This document shows positions 1 through 9,068 of a DNA stretch of 51,026 nt, in pieces; positions within the stretch are counted from its first letter, which is position 1; every line of letters starts with the position of its first letter. The notes under the pieces were generated by a model, which worked only from the letters and a program-made list of their open reading frames with translations, made no database searches and was not told the origin of the DNA. The stretch lies in assembly GCA_947258875.1 (NCBI GenBank), contig CAMYKB010000030.1, positions 1 through 51,026 on the forward strand, in the 5' to 3' direction. The DNA is from an uncultured Gammaproteobacteria bacterium (GTDB taxonomy: Bacteria > Pseudomonadota > Gammaproteobacteria > CAMYKB01). The translations under genes and the position numbers were made by a program.

Positions 1-65
1 GAACCAAAGGGGTTTAAGATAAAGAGCTAAGAGCATCAGATGAGCGGACTGGCGTCCGGTATAAT

Positions 66-94
66 GTTCTTTCTTTTCAGTAAAAAGAAAGAAC
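66..94 (-). terminator. Hairpin downstream of tRNA-Leu
   Basis: Perfect 12-base arms (GTTCTTTCTTTT and its complement) enclose a 5-base loop. The hairpin lies just beyond the 3' end of the minus-strand tRNA-Leu, where a terminator is expected. It is A/T-rich and lacks a GC-rich stem, so termination is only a guess. The rest of positions 1-105 holds a small GGAC/GTCC hairpin near 46-58 and nothing else I can name. Confidence 0.35.
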
Positions 95-105
95 CAAAGA
101 AATAC

Positions 106-192
106 TGGTGCCGAGAAGAGGACTTGAACCTCCACGGGGTTACCCCCACTAGCACCTGAAGCTAGCGCGTCTACCAATTCCGCCACCTCGGC
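106..192 (-). tRNA. tRNA-Leu (CAG anticodon)
   Basis: On the minus strand the sequence folds as a class II tRNA with a long variable arm. The acceptor is GCCGAGG paired with CTTCTCGGC-type bases, the D-arm contains GGTAGACGC, and the anticodon loop is TTCAGGT between CTAGC and GCTAG. That gives anticodon CAG, so the tRNA decodes CUG leucine codons. The 3' CCA is encoded (TGG at 106-108 on the plus strand). The gene is divergent from rnr. Confidence 0.95.
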
Positions 193-345
193 AGTGGCCC
201 CAAGTTCGGGCTGGTGTCCGGACTGAAATCCGACCAGCAATCCGATGGATTCAGGGAGCGCGAAACTGTACCTATAGGCCGCGGGCTTGTCAATTGGCGC
301 GGTGGGCGTCATTCTATGCACCCCAATCCGGATCAGCAGCTAAAA

Positions 346-2691
346 ATGACTAAAAAATCAAGATTTAAGGACCCCCACGCCGAGCGTGAGTCACGCAAGT
401 ATGAACGTCCGATACCCAGCCGGGAGCTTATCCTGAAGGTGTTGTCGGGCGATCAGGCGCCAATGGATTTCGACGCCTTGGCTGCGAGTCTGAATTTGCA
501 TGAGGATGTTGATCTTGAAGCCCTCAGACGCCGTGCTCGGGCCATGGAGCGCGACGGTCAGATCCTGCGAAACCGGCGTGGTAGCTACTTGCCGGTCGAT
601 CAAAGCGACCTGATCCGTGGCCGGGTTATCGGCCATCCGGATGGGTTTGGTTTTCTCAAGCCGGATGAGGGTGGTGATGACCTGTTTATGTCACCGAAGC
701 AGATGCGTTCATTAATGCACGGAGACCGCGCGCTGGTACGAGTGGCGGGAATCGACCGCCGCGGCCGCCGTGAAGGCGCCTTGGTTGAGGTGCTGGAGCG
801 TAACAATGAGCAGGTGGTGGGGCGCCTGTTTATCGAGAGCGGTATCTCCTTTGTGGTGGCTGATAATAAGCGTATCAACCAGGATGTTCTCATTCCCCCC
901 GAAAATCTGGGTGGCGCCACCTCGGGTCAGATCGTGATCGCTGCGATCATCGAGCAACCCAGTAAACACAGCCAGCCGATCGGCAAGATCATCGAGTTGC
1001 TGGGTGATCATATGGCGCCCGGCATGGAGATCGATATCGCCATGCGTTCACATAATCTGCCACACGAATGGCCGGATGAGGTCATGACCGAGGCGGCCGG
1101 TTTCGCACCTGAGGTCAGCGAGCGGGCGAAAGAGGGGCGCATCGATCTACGTGAGGTGCCCTTGGTTACGATTGATGGCGAAGACGCGCGTGATTTTGAT
1201 GATGCCGTATTTTGCGAGCGTATGGGCAAGGGTTGGTTACTGATCGTTGCCATCGCGGATGTCTCGGCTTATGTCAATATAGGCAACGCGCTGGATCAAG
1301 AGGCGCACAAGCGCGCCACTTCCGTATACTTCCCGGGGCGTGTGATTCCCATGTTGCCGGAAACCCTCTCCAATGGCTTGTGTTCACTTAATCCAAAGGT
1401 AGATCGTCTGTGTATGGTGTGCGAAATGCATATCACACAAGGTGGCCAGCTCAAGGATTTTAAGTTTTATGACGCCGTGATGCGTTCGGCGGCGCGCCTG
1501 ACCTATGACGAGGTGGCGGCCATGGTGATTGACCACAAGCCCGTCCTGCGCAAGAAGCACGCGAAGCTGGTTGACCATCTCGATGAGCTCTACACCCTGT
1601 TTAAGGCGATGCACAAGCAGCGCGCCAAACGTGGCGCTATCGATTTCGAGACCACTGAAACTTATATCGAATTCGGCAAGGAGCAAAAGATTGAACGTAT
1701 CGTGCCCCGCGTACGCAATGATGCGCATCGTATAATTGAGGAATGCATGATCGCAGCCAATGTCGCGGCCGCGCGTTTCCTTGAGAAAAAGAAAATGCCG
1801 GTGCTGTATCGGGTGCACGACGGGCCGAAAAATGAAAAAATCGAAGACCTGCGCAGTTTTTTGAATGAGTTAGGTTTGAGCCTGGGCGGTGGCGACGATC
1901 CACAACCCAAAGATTATGCCAAGATCATGTCAAGCATCAAGGATCGCCCGGATGCGCACCTGATCCAGACGGTCTTATTACGCTCACTCTCGCAAGCCAT
2001 CTATACGCCGGATAACGAGGGGCACTTCGGGCTTGCGCATGAAGCCTATGCGCATTTCACCTCGCCGATACGCCGTTATCCCGACCTGTTGGTACATCGC
2101 GCGATTCGCCATGTGCTGCAGAAAAACAAGCCCTCCAGTTTCGAATATAGCCACAACGATATGGTGACTAATGGTGAACACTGCTCCATGGCAGAGCGGC
2201 AGGCCGATGAAGCCACTCGTGATGCAGTGGACTGGCTCAAGTGCGAGTACATGCTGGATAAGGTGGGTGAAAGCTACAGCGGTGTGATCAGTTCCGTGAC
2301 ATCGTTTGGCCTGTTTGTCGAATTAAGCAATATCTTTGTTGAGGGTTTAGTACATATCACCTCACTAGACAATGACTACTACCACTTTGATCCCGCCGGC
2401 CACCGACTGCGCGGCGAACGCAGTGGTCAGGTATATCGCCTGGGCGATGAAATCCGTGTCAAGGTTGCACGGGTCGATCTTGACGAACGTAAAATTGATT
2501 TCGGCCTGGAAGATGCACCGAAGGCCAGAAGAAAAAAGAAGTCTGCCCCGAAAAAATCTACCACGAAGATAACCGGCAAGAAAAAGACGCGCGCTGGTTC
2601 AAATACCCAAAAGAAGAAAAAAGCGGGTACCAAATACCGCACTAAAGCGAAGACCACCAGGAAGAAAGGCACGGGTAAGCAGCGGAAATAG
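346..2691 (+). CDS. rnr: Ribonuclease R
   Basis: This is a 3'-5' exoribonuclease of the RNB/RNase II family that degrades structured RNA. The N-terminal part (about residues 20-90) carries the winged-helix segment with the ERPIPSRELIL stretch typical of RNase R. Two cold-shock-like domains follow, then the RNB domain with the metal-binding motif TIDGEDARDFDD (Asp277, 283, 285, 286). An S1 domain lies at about 640-725, followed by a Lys-rich basic tail. I chose the ATG at 346 (782 residues) because the family N-terminus aligns from there. The frame is open back to a GTG at 214, and an ATG at 316 is a second alternative. The next conserved gene downstream is rlmB, the usual rnr neighbour. Confidence 0.95.
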   Translation: MTKKSRFKDPHAERESRKYERPIPSRELILKVLSGDQAPMDFDALAASLNLHEDVDLEALRRRARAMERDGQILRNRRGSYLPVDQSDLIRGRVIGHPDGFGFLKPDEGGDDLFMSPKQMRSLMHGDRALVRVAGIDRRGRREGALVEVLERNNEQVVGRLFIESGISFVVADNKRINQDVLIPPENLGGATSGQIVIAAIIEQPSKHSQPIGKIIELLGDHMAPGMEIDIAMRSHNLPHEWPDEVMTEAAGFAPEVSERAKEGRIDLREVPLVTIDGEDARDFDDAVFCERMGKGWLLIVAIADVSAYVNIGNALDQEAHKRATSVYFPGRVIPMLPETLSNGLCSLNPKVDRLCMVCEMHITQGGQLKDFKFYDAVMRSAARLTYDEVAAMVIDHKPVLRKKHAKLVDHLDELYTLFKAMHKQRAKRGAIDFETTETYIEFGKEQKIERIVPRVRNDAHRIIEECMIAANVAAARFLEKKKMPVLYRVHDGPKNEKIEDLRSFLNELGLSLGGGDDPQPKDYAKIMSSIKDRPDAHLIQTVLLRSLSQAIYTPDNEGHFGLAHEAYAHFTSPIRRYPDLLVHRAIRHVLQKNKPSSFEYSHNDMVTNGEHCSMAERQADEATRDAVDWLKCEYMLDKVGESYSGVISSVTSFGLFVELSNIFVEGLVHITSLDNDYYHFDPAGHRLRGERSGQVYRLGDEIRVKVARVDLDERKIDFGLEDAPKARRKKKSAPKKSTTKITGKKKTRAGSNTQKKKKAGTKYRTKAKTTRKKGTGKQRK

Positions 2692-2723
2692 GGTTTACGT
2701 GTTTAGCTATGGGTGTGCTGTTA

Positions 2724-2912
2724 ATGCAATGGGAATATAAGACGATATTTTTTAAAACGAAGCATTTTTTTAGTGACAAGTTTGGATTCGAAAAACTCGA
2801 AAAAGAATTAAATCGACTTGGTGCGGAGGGCTGGGAACTGGTATCCAGTCTTTTGCAGGGAGTAGGAGGTACGGATGGACTTATCGGGATTTTCAAACGG
2901 CCGGCAAATTGA
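2724..2912 (+). CDS. Small DUF4177-like protein
   Basis: This is a 62-residue protein beginning MQWEYKT, with the WEYK start and the LNRLGAEGWELV core that mark the DUF4177 family. The function of that family is unknown. The ATG at 2724 is preferred because the conserved WEYK follows at once; an in-frame start at 2709 would add five residues. The gene sits between rnr and rlmB on the same strand, which may place it in their transcript, but it has no sequence relation to RNA enzymes that I can see. Confidence 0.75.
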   Translation: MQWEYKTIFFKTKHFFSDKFGFEKLEKELNRLGAEGWELVSSLLQGVGGTDGLIGIFKRPAN

Positions 2913-3001
2913 TACGCGTTAATCTATAACCTATCAGGTGCTTTCGCATCGATCATAGTTATTTTATTGAGTCAGGTAGTAGAAAATAGATCTGAGATTC
3001 C

Positions 3002-3745
3002 ATGTCCCACACTGAAATCATCTACGGCTTTAACAGCGTTATGGCTGCACTCACAAATGACGCGGGTAATATTATCGAGCTGTGGGTCGACCGCGAGCGC
3101 AAGGATGTGCGCATGAACAATCTACTGAAGCTGGCTCAGCAGCACGGCGTAATGGTGCATAAAGTTGAAACCCGCGCGTTGCAACGGCGTGTGGGTGAGC
3201 AGCGTCATCAGGGTGTGGTTGCCGCTTACCGCTCGGCTGCGCCTATGAATGAGCATCAGTTACTGGAGCTGGTGGCACAGGCGCGAAAACCACCTTTGTT
3301 ACTGATACTTGATGGCGTCACTGACCCGCATAATCTGGGTGCCTGTATACGCACTGCAGAGGCCGCGGGTGTGGATGCGGTGGTGGTACCGAGAGACCGT
3401 GCCGCCGGTTTGACGTCCACTGCCCGCAAGGTGGCCTCCGGATCGGCGGAGCGCATGCCTTTCGTTGCAGTGACCAATCTGGCCCGTTGTCTGCGCGATC
3501 TTAAAGAGCAGGGGGTGTGGTTGTTCGGCCTGGATGGCGAGGCCCGAGACGATATTTATGCTTTTGAACTAAGCGTGCCGCTGGCGCTGGTTCTGGGGGC
3601 TGAGGGCTCCGGGTTGCGGCGCCTGACTCGTGAGCTGTGCGATCAGATGGTCAGTCTCCCGATGGCGGGTCTGACCGAGAGTCTCAATGTGTCGGTCGCT
3701 GCCGGGATCTGTTTGTATGAGGTGGTGCGGCAGCGAAAGAGGTAA
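3002..3745 (+). CDS. rlmB: 23S rRNA (guanosine-2'-O-)-methyltransferase RlmB
   Basis: This SpoU/TrmH-family methyltransferase modifies the ribose of a guanosine in the peptidyl-transferase region of 23S rRNA (G2251 in E. coli). The 247-residue length matches the family. An N-terminal substrate-binding domain (about 1-75) is followed by the knotted SPOUT domain. Its three motifs are visible: LILDGVTDPHNLGACIRTAE near residue 102-122, LVLGAEGSGLRRL near 195, and LPMAGLTESLNVSVAAGICL near 220. The rnr-rlmB order is common in Gammaproteobacteria. The ribosome-binding site is weak. Confidence 0.95.
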   Translation: MSHTEIIYGFNSVMAALTNDAGNIIELWVDRERKDVRMNNLLKLAQQHGVMVHKVETRALQRRVGEQRHQGVVAAYRSAAPMNEHQLLELVAQARKPPLLLILDGVTDPHNLGACIRTAEAAGVDAVVVPRDRAAGLTSTARKVASGSAERMPFVAVTNLARCLRDLKEQGVWLFGLDGEARDDIYAFELSVPLALVLGAEGSGLRRLTRELCDQMVSLPMAGLTESLNVSVAAGICLYEVVRQRKR

Positions 3746-3817
3746 TCGCGCTTCAATGTTACGGCAATCAGGGCTGAATTATCCTCAATATCAACTCCTT
3801 AAGTGCCTGTATCGGCA

Positions 3818-3846
3818 TTGCATCGCTGTGGCGGCTCGAGTAGAAT
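3818..3846 (+). promoter_or_regulatory. Sigma70-type promoter for rpsF operon
   Basis: The -35 TTGCAT (3818-3823) and -10 TAGAAT (3841-3846) are separated by exactly 17 bases. They lie about 90 bases upstream of rpsF, in the rlmB-rpsF gap. The resulting leader of about 80 bases could hold the S6:S18 autoregulatory structure known in many bacteria, but I could not confirm its motif. Confidence 0.65.
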
Positions 3847-3935
3847 GCGCCGCCTTGAAACAGACTATTCTCCTTGCCTCACTGCTACGGTCTCACGGGC
3901 CACGTCAGGAGGCATAACCCCGTAAGGAGCTAAAA

Positions 3936-4376
3936 ATGCGGCATTATGAAGTAGTGTTTCTGGTCCATCCGGACCAGAGCGAGCAGGTCTCTGCCATGGT
4001 CGACCGTTACCGTTCGATGGTCGAAGGCTCAGGTGGCAAGATTCATCGCCTCGAAGACTGGGGGCGGCGTCAGTTGGCGTATCCCATCCAGAAAATCCAC
4101 AAGGCTCACTATGTGCTCATGAATATCGAGTGCGGCCAGGAAGCGCTTGATGAGCTGACCAGCGCCTTCCGTTTTAATGATGCTGTTATTCGTAATATGG
4201 TGATGAAGCGTGATGAGGCCGTTACAGAGGCTTCATTGCTGGTTAAATCCAGTGAAGAAGAAGCGTCCGAATCGCGTAGCGATACTCAGAAAGACGCTAC
4301 GCCCGAGGCTGAACTGGAGCCTGCTGCTGAAGCCGCGCCGGTCGAAGCCGCTGAAACCACTGCTGTAGAGGAATAA
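3936..4376 (+). CDS. rpsF: 30S ribosomal protein S6
   Basis: S6 binds the central domain of 16S rRNA as a dimer with S18. The sequence starts [18 protein letters not shown] and contains the family core [19 protein letters not shown] and the FRFND segment. At 146 residues it has a long acidic, Ala/Glu-rich tail after about residue 100. Such tails are usual in gammaproteobacterial S6, where RimK may add glutamates. A strong ribosome-binding site (AAGGAG) lies 8 bases before the ATG. It is followed 3 bases later by rpsR. Confidence 0.95.
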   Translation: MRHYEVVFLVHPDQSEQVSAMVDRYRSMVEGSGGKIHRLEDWGRRQLAYPIQKIHKAHYVLMNIECGQEALDELTSAFRFNDAVIRNMVMKRDEAVTEASLLVKSSEEEASESRSDTQKDATPEAELEPAAEAAPVEAAETTAVEE

Positions 4377-4379
4377 GCC

Positions 4380-4604
4380 ATGTCGAGATTTTTCCGTCGT
4401 AGAAGATACTGTCGTTTCACTGCAGAAGGTGTTAAGGAGATCGATTACAAGGATCTCAATACCTTGAAGAATTACGTAACCGAGACCGGCAAGATTGTGC
4501 CCAGCCGTATTACCGGTACCAAGGCGCGCTATCAGCGTCAACTGGCGACCGCCATCAAACGTGCACGTTATTTGGCATTATTGCCGTATTGCGATCAGCA
4601 CTAA
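4380..4604 (+). CDS. rpsR: 30S ribosomal protein S18
   Basis: This small basic protein partners S6 on the 30S platform. At 74 residues it matches the family and carries the diagnostic stretches [11 protein letters not shown] near the start, the [19 protein letters not shown] segment, and [12 protein letters not shown] near the end. It lies in the rpsF-rpsR-rplI operon, 3 bases after rpsF. Confidence 0.96.
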   Translation: MSRFFRRRRYCRFTAEGVKEIDYKDLNTLKNYVTETGKIVPSRITGTKARYQRQLATAIKRARYLALLPYCDQH

Positions 4605-4632
4605 GCGAGACAACATACTTTAGGTGACCATG

Positions 4633-5082
4633 ATGGAAGTAATACTTCTGGACAAGATCGAAAATCTCGGCAACCTGGGCGACAAGGTCAAGGTGCGTTC
4701 AGGCTATGCGCGTAATTACCTGGTACCCACCGGCAAAGCCAAGTTTGCTACGGCAGCCAATATCGCGGAATTCGAAGCTCGCCGCGCTGAACTGGAGCAG
4801 GCCTCTGCCGACGCATTAACCGCTGCTAACGCGCGTAAGGACAAGCTCGATGGTATAGCGATATCTATCACTGCCAAATCCGGTGGTGAAGGCAAGCTCT
4901 TTGGTTCAGTAGGAACCATTGATATAGCAGAAGCCGTGACTGCCCAAGGCGTTGAAATAGAGCGCCGTGAAGTGCGTCTGCCGGAGGGTGCGATTCGGCA
5001 GGCGGGTGAATATGATATCGATGTGCACCTGCACAGCGATGTCAATGCAACAATCAAGCTAGTGGTTGTCGCCGAAGAATAA
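4633..5082 (+). CDS. rplI: 50S ribosomal protein L9
   Basis: L9 binds 23S rRNA near the L1 stalk. The N-terminal domain ([21 protein letters not shown]...[13 protein letters not shown]) is the L9 signature. A long linker helix rich in Ala/Glu and a C-terminal domain follow. Starting at the second ATG (4633) gives 149 residues, the normal length. In-frame GTG (4624) and ATG (4630) codons just upstream are less likely because AGGTG at 4622-4626 is then the ribosome-binding site. It is the last gene of the rpsF operon. Confidence 0.94.
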   Translation: MEVILLDKIENLGNLGDKVKVRSGYARNYLVPTGKAKFATAANIAEFEARRAELEQASADALTAANARKDKLDGIAISITAKSGGEGKLFGSVGTIDIAEAVTAQGVEIERREVRLPEGAIRQAGEYDIDVHLHSDVNATIKLVVVAEE

Positions 5083-5091
5083 ATCCTGCTG

Positions 5092-5112
5092 CTGATAACG
5101 CCCTGTTATCAG
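5092..5112 (+). terminator. Hairpin after rplI
   Basis: CTGATAAC and its complement GTTATCAG form an 8-base stem around a 5-base loop, 10 bases past the rplI stop. No T-run follows, so it may stabilise the mRNA end rather than terminate. I see no other strong signal in the rest of the 183-base rplI-dnaB gap. Confidence 0.3.
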
Positions 5113-5265
5113 TCACTTGCTAACTGAAACTCGACGGTTGGTGTTGTGTTGCACCTAACATATTCTCTGCGTTATGAATTTGCAGGTGCTCACACCAACC
5201 GGTTCATAGTTTGCGCATCTCCGCGCTTGTGGTCTTTGTGGCTTTAAGGTAACGTCAAAACGCTT

Positions 5266-6666
5266 ATGCCGGAGTATTCAACACAAGCCCAACATCACGC
5301 CCCCAGTGCCGATCGTCTCAAGGTACCGCCACACTCGCTCGAAGCTGAGCAGTCGGTGCTCGGTGGTTTGATGCTGGATAACAACGCCTGGGATCAAATT
5401 GCAGATCGCGTCGTTGAGGATGACTTTTATCTTTACGATCACCGCATCATTTTTCGCGCCATAGGAGAACTGGCAGAGAAAAACCAGCCGTTCGATGTCG
5501 TTACATTGTCTGATATGCTGGAACGCGGCAAACAGTTAAATGACACAGGCAGCGTGCTCGCTTATCTGGGTACGCTTGCGAAAGACACGCCGAGCGCGGC
5601 CAATATCCGTGCCTATGCCGATATCGTGCGCGAGAAATCCATCTTGAGGCAGCTGATCTCCACCGGTACCGACATCGTGGATAGCGCTTTCAACTCAGAA
5701 GGCCGTGACAGCAAGGAATTACTCGATACTGCCGAGCAAAAGGTTTTCCGCATCGCTGATCAGGGGGCTCACGGCAAGCAGGGCTTCAAGAGTATCAGGG
5801 CGTTGCTAAAGAACACCGTCGAACATATTGATATGTTGTTCGAGCAGGATGATCCCATTACCGGTATTCCGACGGGCTACAACGAATTTGACGAAAAGAC
5901 CTCCGGGTTACAACGCGGTGACCTGATTATCGTGGCGGGACGCCCTTCTATGGGCAAGACCAGCTTCGCCATGAACATTGCCGAATATGCGGCACTCAAG
6001 AAAAATGCAGCAGTGGCGATTTTCAGTATGGAAATGCCGGGCGAGCAACTTTCGATGCGTATGCTGTCCTCCATGGGGCGTATCGACCAGCACCGCCTGC
6101 GTACCGGGCGGCTTGCCGAAGAAGATTGGCCGCGTTTGAGCAGTGCGGTTTCCATGCTTTCAGAAGTGCCACTATTTGTTGACGACAGCGCGGCCCTGTC
6201 ACCCACTGAATTACGTGCTCGTGCGCGACGCCTCAAACGCGAACATGATTTGCAGTTGATCGTGGTTGATTATTTGCAACTCATGTCGGTACATGGTACG
6301 TCGGAAAACCGTGCTACCGAAATCTCCGAAATCTCGCGTTCACTCAAGGCACTGGCCAAAGAGTTATCCGTGCCGGTGGTTGCCTTGTCGCAGCTCAATC
6401 GCAGCCTTGAGCAACGCACCGACAAACGTCCCGTAATGTCGGACTTGCGTGAATCGGGCGCCATCGAGCAGGACGCCGACCTCATCGTGTTTATCTACCG
6501 CGATGAGGTCTATAACGAAGACAGCCCCGATAAAGGTACGGCCGAGATTATCGTCGCCAAGCAACGTAATGGTCCTATCTTCAAGACACGGGTTACCTTC
6601 CTTGGGCAATATACGCGCTTCGAAAATTTCGTTCCCGAGATCTATTCAAACGAGAACTTTTCGTGA
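5266..6666 (+). CDS. dnaB: Replicative DNA helicase DnaB
   Basis: This hexameric 5'-3' helicase unwinds DNA at the replication fork and recruits DnaG primase. The N-terminal primase-binding domain (about 20-120, PPHSLEAEQSVLGGLMLDN) is followed by a linker and the RecA-like motor. Walker A is GRPSMGKTS near residue 226, Walker B is LIVVDYLQLM, and DLRESGAIEQDADL with an arginine-finger region follows. At 466 residues it has normal length and no intein. Its stop overlaps the alr start (GTGA), a tight translational coupling. Confidence 0.96.
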   Translation: MPEYSTQAQHHAPSADRLKVPPHSLEAEQSVLGGLMLDNNAWDQIADRVVEDDFYLYDHRIIFRAIGELAEKNQPFDVVTLSDMLERGKQLNDTGSVLAYLGTLAKDTPSAANIRAYADIVREKSILRQLISTGTDIVDSAFNSEGRDSKELLDTAEQKVFRIADQGAHGKQGFKSIRALLKNTVEHIDMLFEQDDPITGIPTGYNEFDEKTSGLQRGDLIIVAGRPSMGKTSFAMNIAEYAALKKNAAVAIFSMEMPGEQLSMRMLSSMGRIDQHRLRTGRLAEEDWPRLSSAVSMLSEVPLFVDDSAALSPTELRARARRLKREHDLQLIVVDYLQLMSVHGTSENRATEISEISRSLKALAKELSVPVVALSQLNRSLEQRTDKRPVMSDLRESGAIEQDADLIVFIYRDEVYNEDSPDKGTAEIIVAKQRNGPIFKTRVTFLGQYTRFENFVPEIYSNENFS

Positions 6667-7736
6667 AGCGCGCCGCGCGCGCTAACATCAATCTCGCGGC
6701 ATTGAGACACAACCTTAACCGCGTCAAACAACTTGCACCCAACAGTAAGATCATGGCCGTCATCAAGGCAGATGGTTATGGTCATGGCATGCTGCGCGTG
6801 GCAAATGCACTTGCGGATACTGATGGTTTCGCTGTGTCCTGTATCGACGAGGCCTTGTATCTGCGTGAAAGTGCGATTACTTATCCGATATTGTCCCTGC
6901 AGGGATACAAGAATGAGCGTGAGCTCAGATACGCTGCCGAATATGGCGTACAACTGGTGGTCAATAACGAACAGCAATTACATCTGTTGGAATCCATTGA
7001 TCTGCCAGCGCCGGTTGATGTCTGGTTGAAGGTTGATACCGGTATGCACCGCCTGGGCTTTATGCCGGAACATGCTGGCCGAGTCTATCAAAGGTTGACA
7101 CGTCTCAATGCTGTCAACAAGCCGCCAACACTAATGACGCACCTGGCCTGTGCCGATGATCCACAGCATCCAATGAATGCCCGGCAACTTGCAGACTTCG
7201 GTGACGCGATCAATGGGCTGGCCGGAAAGCAAAGTATCGCCAGTTCCGGTGCGGTGCTGGCGTTACCACACTGTCATCGCGACTGGGTGCGGCCGGGTAT
7301 CATGCTCTATGGCAGCACACCGTTGCAAGACGGTGACCGGTCACGCGATGATCTTAAGACCGTGATGACATTGAAGGCGCCGCTGATCTCGATAACGCAG
7401 GCCCGGCGGGGTGATGGTGTGGGTTATGGCGGTACTTTTGAGTGCCCCGAGGATATGCCTGTTGGTGTAGTTGCTATCGGTTATGCTGATGGCTACCCGC
7501 GGCATGCGCCCAGCGGCACACCGGTTATGATTAATGGACGAGGTACACAAATTATCGGCCGTGTCTCTATGGATATGGTTACCATCGACCTGCGGAATAT
7601 CGATGCTAAACTCGGCGATGAGGTCGAGTTGTGGGGCGAGGCGGTTCCTGTGGATGAAGTTGCGCGGCATGTTGGCACGATTAGCTATGAGTTGCTGTGT
7701 GGTGTTGGCGGCAGGGTGCATTTTTCCGAGAGTTGA
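6663..7736 (+). CDS. alr: Alanine racemase
   Basis: This PLP-dependent enzyme interconverts L- and D-alanine for peptidoglycan. The PLP lysine is K35 in the AVIKADGYGHG motif. The second catalytic residue, Tyr, lies in GDGVGYGGTF, and the C-terminal beta domain carries RVSMDMVTIDL. At 357 residues the length is normal. The start is a GTG at 6663 overlapping the dnaB stop by 4 bases, as in other gammaproteobacterial dnaB-alr pairs. Confidence 0.95.
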   Translation: MKRAARANINLAALRHNLNRVKQLAPNSKIMAVIKADGYGHGMLRVANALADTDGFAVSCIDEALYLRESAITYPILSLQGYKNERELRYAAEYGVQLVVNNEQQLHLLESIDLPAPVDVWLKVDTGMHRLGFMPEHAGRVYQRLTRLNAVNKPPTLMTHLACADDPQHPMNARQLADFGDAINGLAGKQSIASSGAVLALPHCHRDWVRPGIMLYGSTPLQDGDRSRDDLKTVMTLKAPLISITQARRGDGVGYGGTFECPEDMPVGVVAIGYADGYPRHAPSGTPVMINGRGTQIIGRVSMDMVTIDLRNIDAKLGDEVELWGEAVPVDEVARHVGTISYELLCGVGGRVHFSES

Positions 7737-7777
7737 GCGCGGAATTCTAATATTTTATAAAAAACCAAGGAAAGATA

Positions 7778-8275
7778 TTGGACGAACCTGAAAACAATCC
7801 TTATCAAACACCCCAGGCCAGGCTAGATCGGCCTGCAGAGAGTGGTGATATTACAAATTTTAAAAGAATTAGTGCATGGTGGGTATTTGGTTTATCCATT
7901 ATCACGCTGGGCATATATCCAGTTTACTGGATGTATACCAGAAGCAAAACGCTGAATTCGTTTCATCGTAACGAAATTCCCATGTATTTGCCAAACACGC
8001 TGGTCATAATCGTTGTCGCGTCATTTGCAGCGGCGTTCTTCGAGCAATCCGAGATTGGCATGCAAATATCACTGCTGATCAATATTTTATATATGGTGAT
8101 TTATCTTACGGTCCTGTTTACGTTGAGGAGCCGTTTGATGGAAGTTATGAATGGACCGTCTGCCGGGAAGTATTATATCGGGCCTGTGATAACCTTCTTT
8201 TTCAACGCGATTTACCTTCAATTCAAGATTAATCAATGTATTGATAATCAATCTAATTCGTATATGTTGGGATGA
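7778..8275 (+). CDS. Small multi-pass membrane protein (DUF4234-like)
   Basis: This 165-residue protein has four probable membrane helices (about 30-52, 70-86, 92-115 and 130-148). The polar N-terminus contains ENNPYQTPQARL, an arrangement often seen before such domains. The first helix, with TLGIYPVYWMYTRSKTLN, resembles DUF4234-type proteins, whose function is unknown. The start is a TTG, supported by AAGGAAAG 7 bases upstream. It follows alr by 41 bases but shares no evident role with it. Confidence 0.7.
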   Translation: MDEPENNPYQTPQARLDRPAESGDITNFKRISAWWVFGLSIITLGIYPVYWMYTRSKTLNSFHRNEIPMYLPNTLVIIVVASFAAAFFEQSEIGMQISLLINILYMVIYLTVLFTLRSRLMEVMNGPSAGKYYIGPVITFFFNAIYLQFKINQCIDNQSNSYMLG

Positions 8276-8307
8276 GTGGGCTTGATTTGTTGCTGTCCAA
8301 TCAGGAT

Positions 8308-8338
8308 GTCATTTCCGCGGAGGCGGAAATCCAGTTAA
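8308..8338. repeat. REP-like palindromic repeat, copy 1
   Basis: A 31-base unit of the type GTCATTTCCGC...ATCCAGTTAA forms an 8-base stem (ATTTCCGC/GCGGAAAT) around the loop GGAG. It matches the unit at 13422-13452 at nearly every base. The stem differences are paired (T:A here, C:G there), so the hairpin is conserved. Similar repeats are scattered in many Gammaproteobacteria. Confidence 0.7.
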
Positions 8339-8347
8339 GCCAGCGCG

Positions 8348-8380
8348 GTAGGTTGAGGTGAGTAAAGCGAACCTCCAACA
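8348..8380. repeat. Second dispersed-type hairpin repeat
   Basis: GTAGGTTGAGGTGAG...GCGAACCTCCAACA forms an imperfect hairpin and resembles a family of GTAGGTTG...CAACA repeats that I know from many proteobacterial genomes. It lies next to the REP-like unit in the gap before the cupin gene. Only one copy is visible in this window, so the assignment rests on resemblance. Confidence 0.4.
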
Positions 8381-8481
8381 GAATAAACTATTGAAATATT
8401 ACGTATCTCCGCTCAGTTTCAGGCTTACTCGTTAAGCTTGGCGTTCAGTTCTGAGCACTTAATTATGTAAGGAGAAGTGCT

Positions 8482-8979
8482 TTGACGACTAAACCTTCAT
8501 CTAAAAATGCTGATGGTATCTTTGAGCCGTTTTCGGTTAATGATGTTCCGTGGGAAGAATACTCGCAAGGTGAACGCTTCGGCATCCGCTTCAGACAACT
8601 TGGAGAATTTGGTGGTTGTTCACACGTCGGTGTATGTATGGAGGTGCTTGAGCCGGGCAAACAGGCCTATCCAGCGCATTACCACATGCTGGAAGAAGAA
8701 CATCTGCTGGTGCTGGAAGGTGGACTGACATTGCGACTGGGTGATAAGTCATATGAACTAGCCACTAATGATTATGTGTGTTTTCCGGCGGGCCAAAAGG
8801 CGGGGCACGCGCTGATCAACAACAGCGATGAACCATGTCGTTACCTCATCATTGGCGAAAGAAACCCAAACGATGTGATTGTATATCCGGATTCCGGACG
8901 GGTAGGTGTGCGTCTAACAGGCGAAGGCTATCGCAAGTCTGCAACGATGGATTACTGGGAAGGAGAAGACCCTAAGTAG
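8482..8979 (+). CDS. Cupin-domain protein
   Basis: This is a 165-residue single-domain beta-barrel protein. Cupin motif 1 is in the YPAHYHMLEEEHLLVLEGG region (His-x-His...Glu, about residues 65-85). Motif 2 is weaker (FPAGQKAGHALIN, around 100-113). These ligands suggest a bound metal, but the substrate cannot be read from the sequence. The start is a TTG preceded by TAAGGAG. The gene stands alone between a repeat-rich gap and the convergent nuclease gene. Confidence 0.75.
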   Translation: MTTKPSSKNADGIFEPFSVNDVPWEEYSQGERFGIRFRQLGEFGGCSHVGVCMEVLEPGKQAYPAHYHMLEEEHLLVLEGGLTLRLGDKSYELATNDYVCFPAGQKAGHALINNSDEPCRYLIIGERNPNDVIVYPDSGRVGVRLTGEGYRKSATMDYWEGEDPK

Positions 8980-9068
8980 CGCGCGATAGCGTAGCGTATT
9001 GCGCCGCATGGATTGCCATGACTGCAGAGGCGCGTTACAGCGATCTGCGTCGTTAATAAAGCAATGTA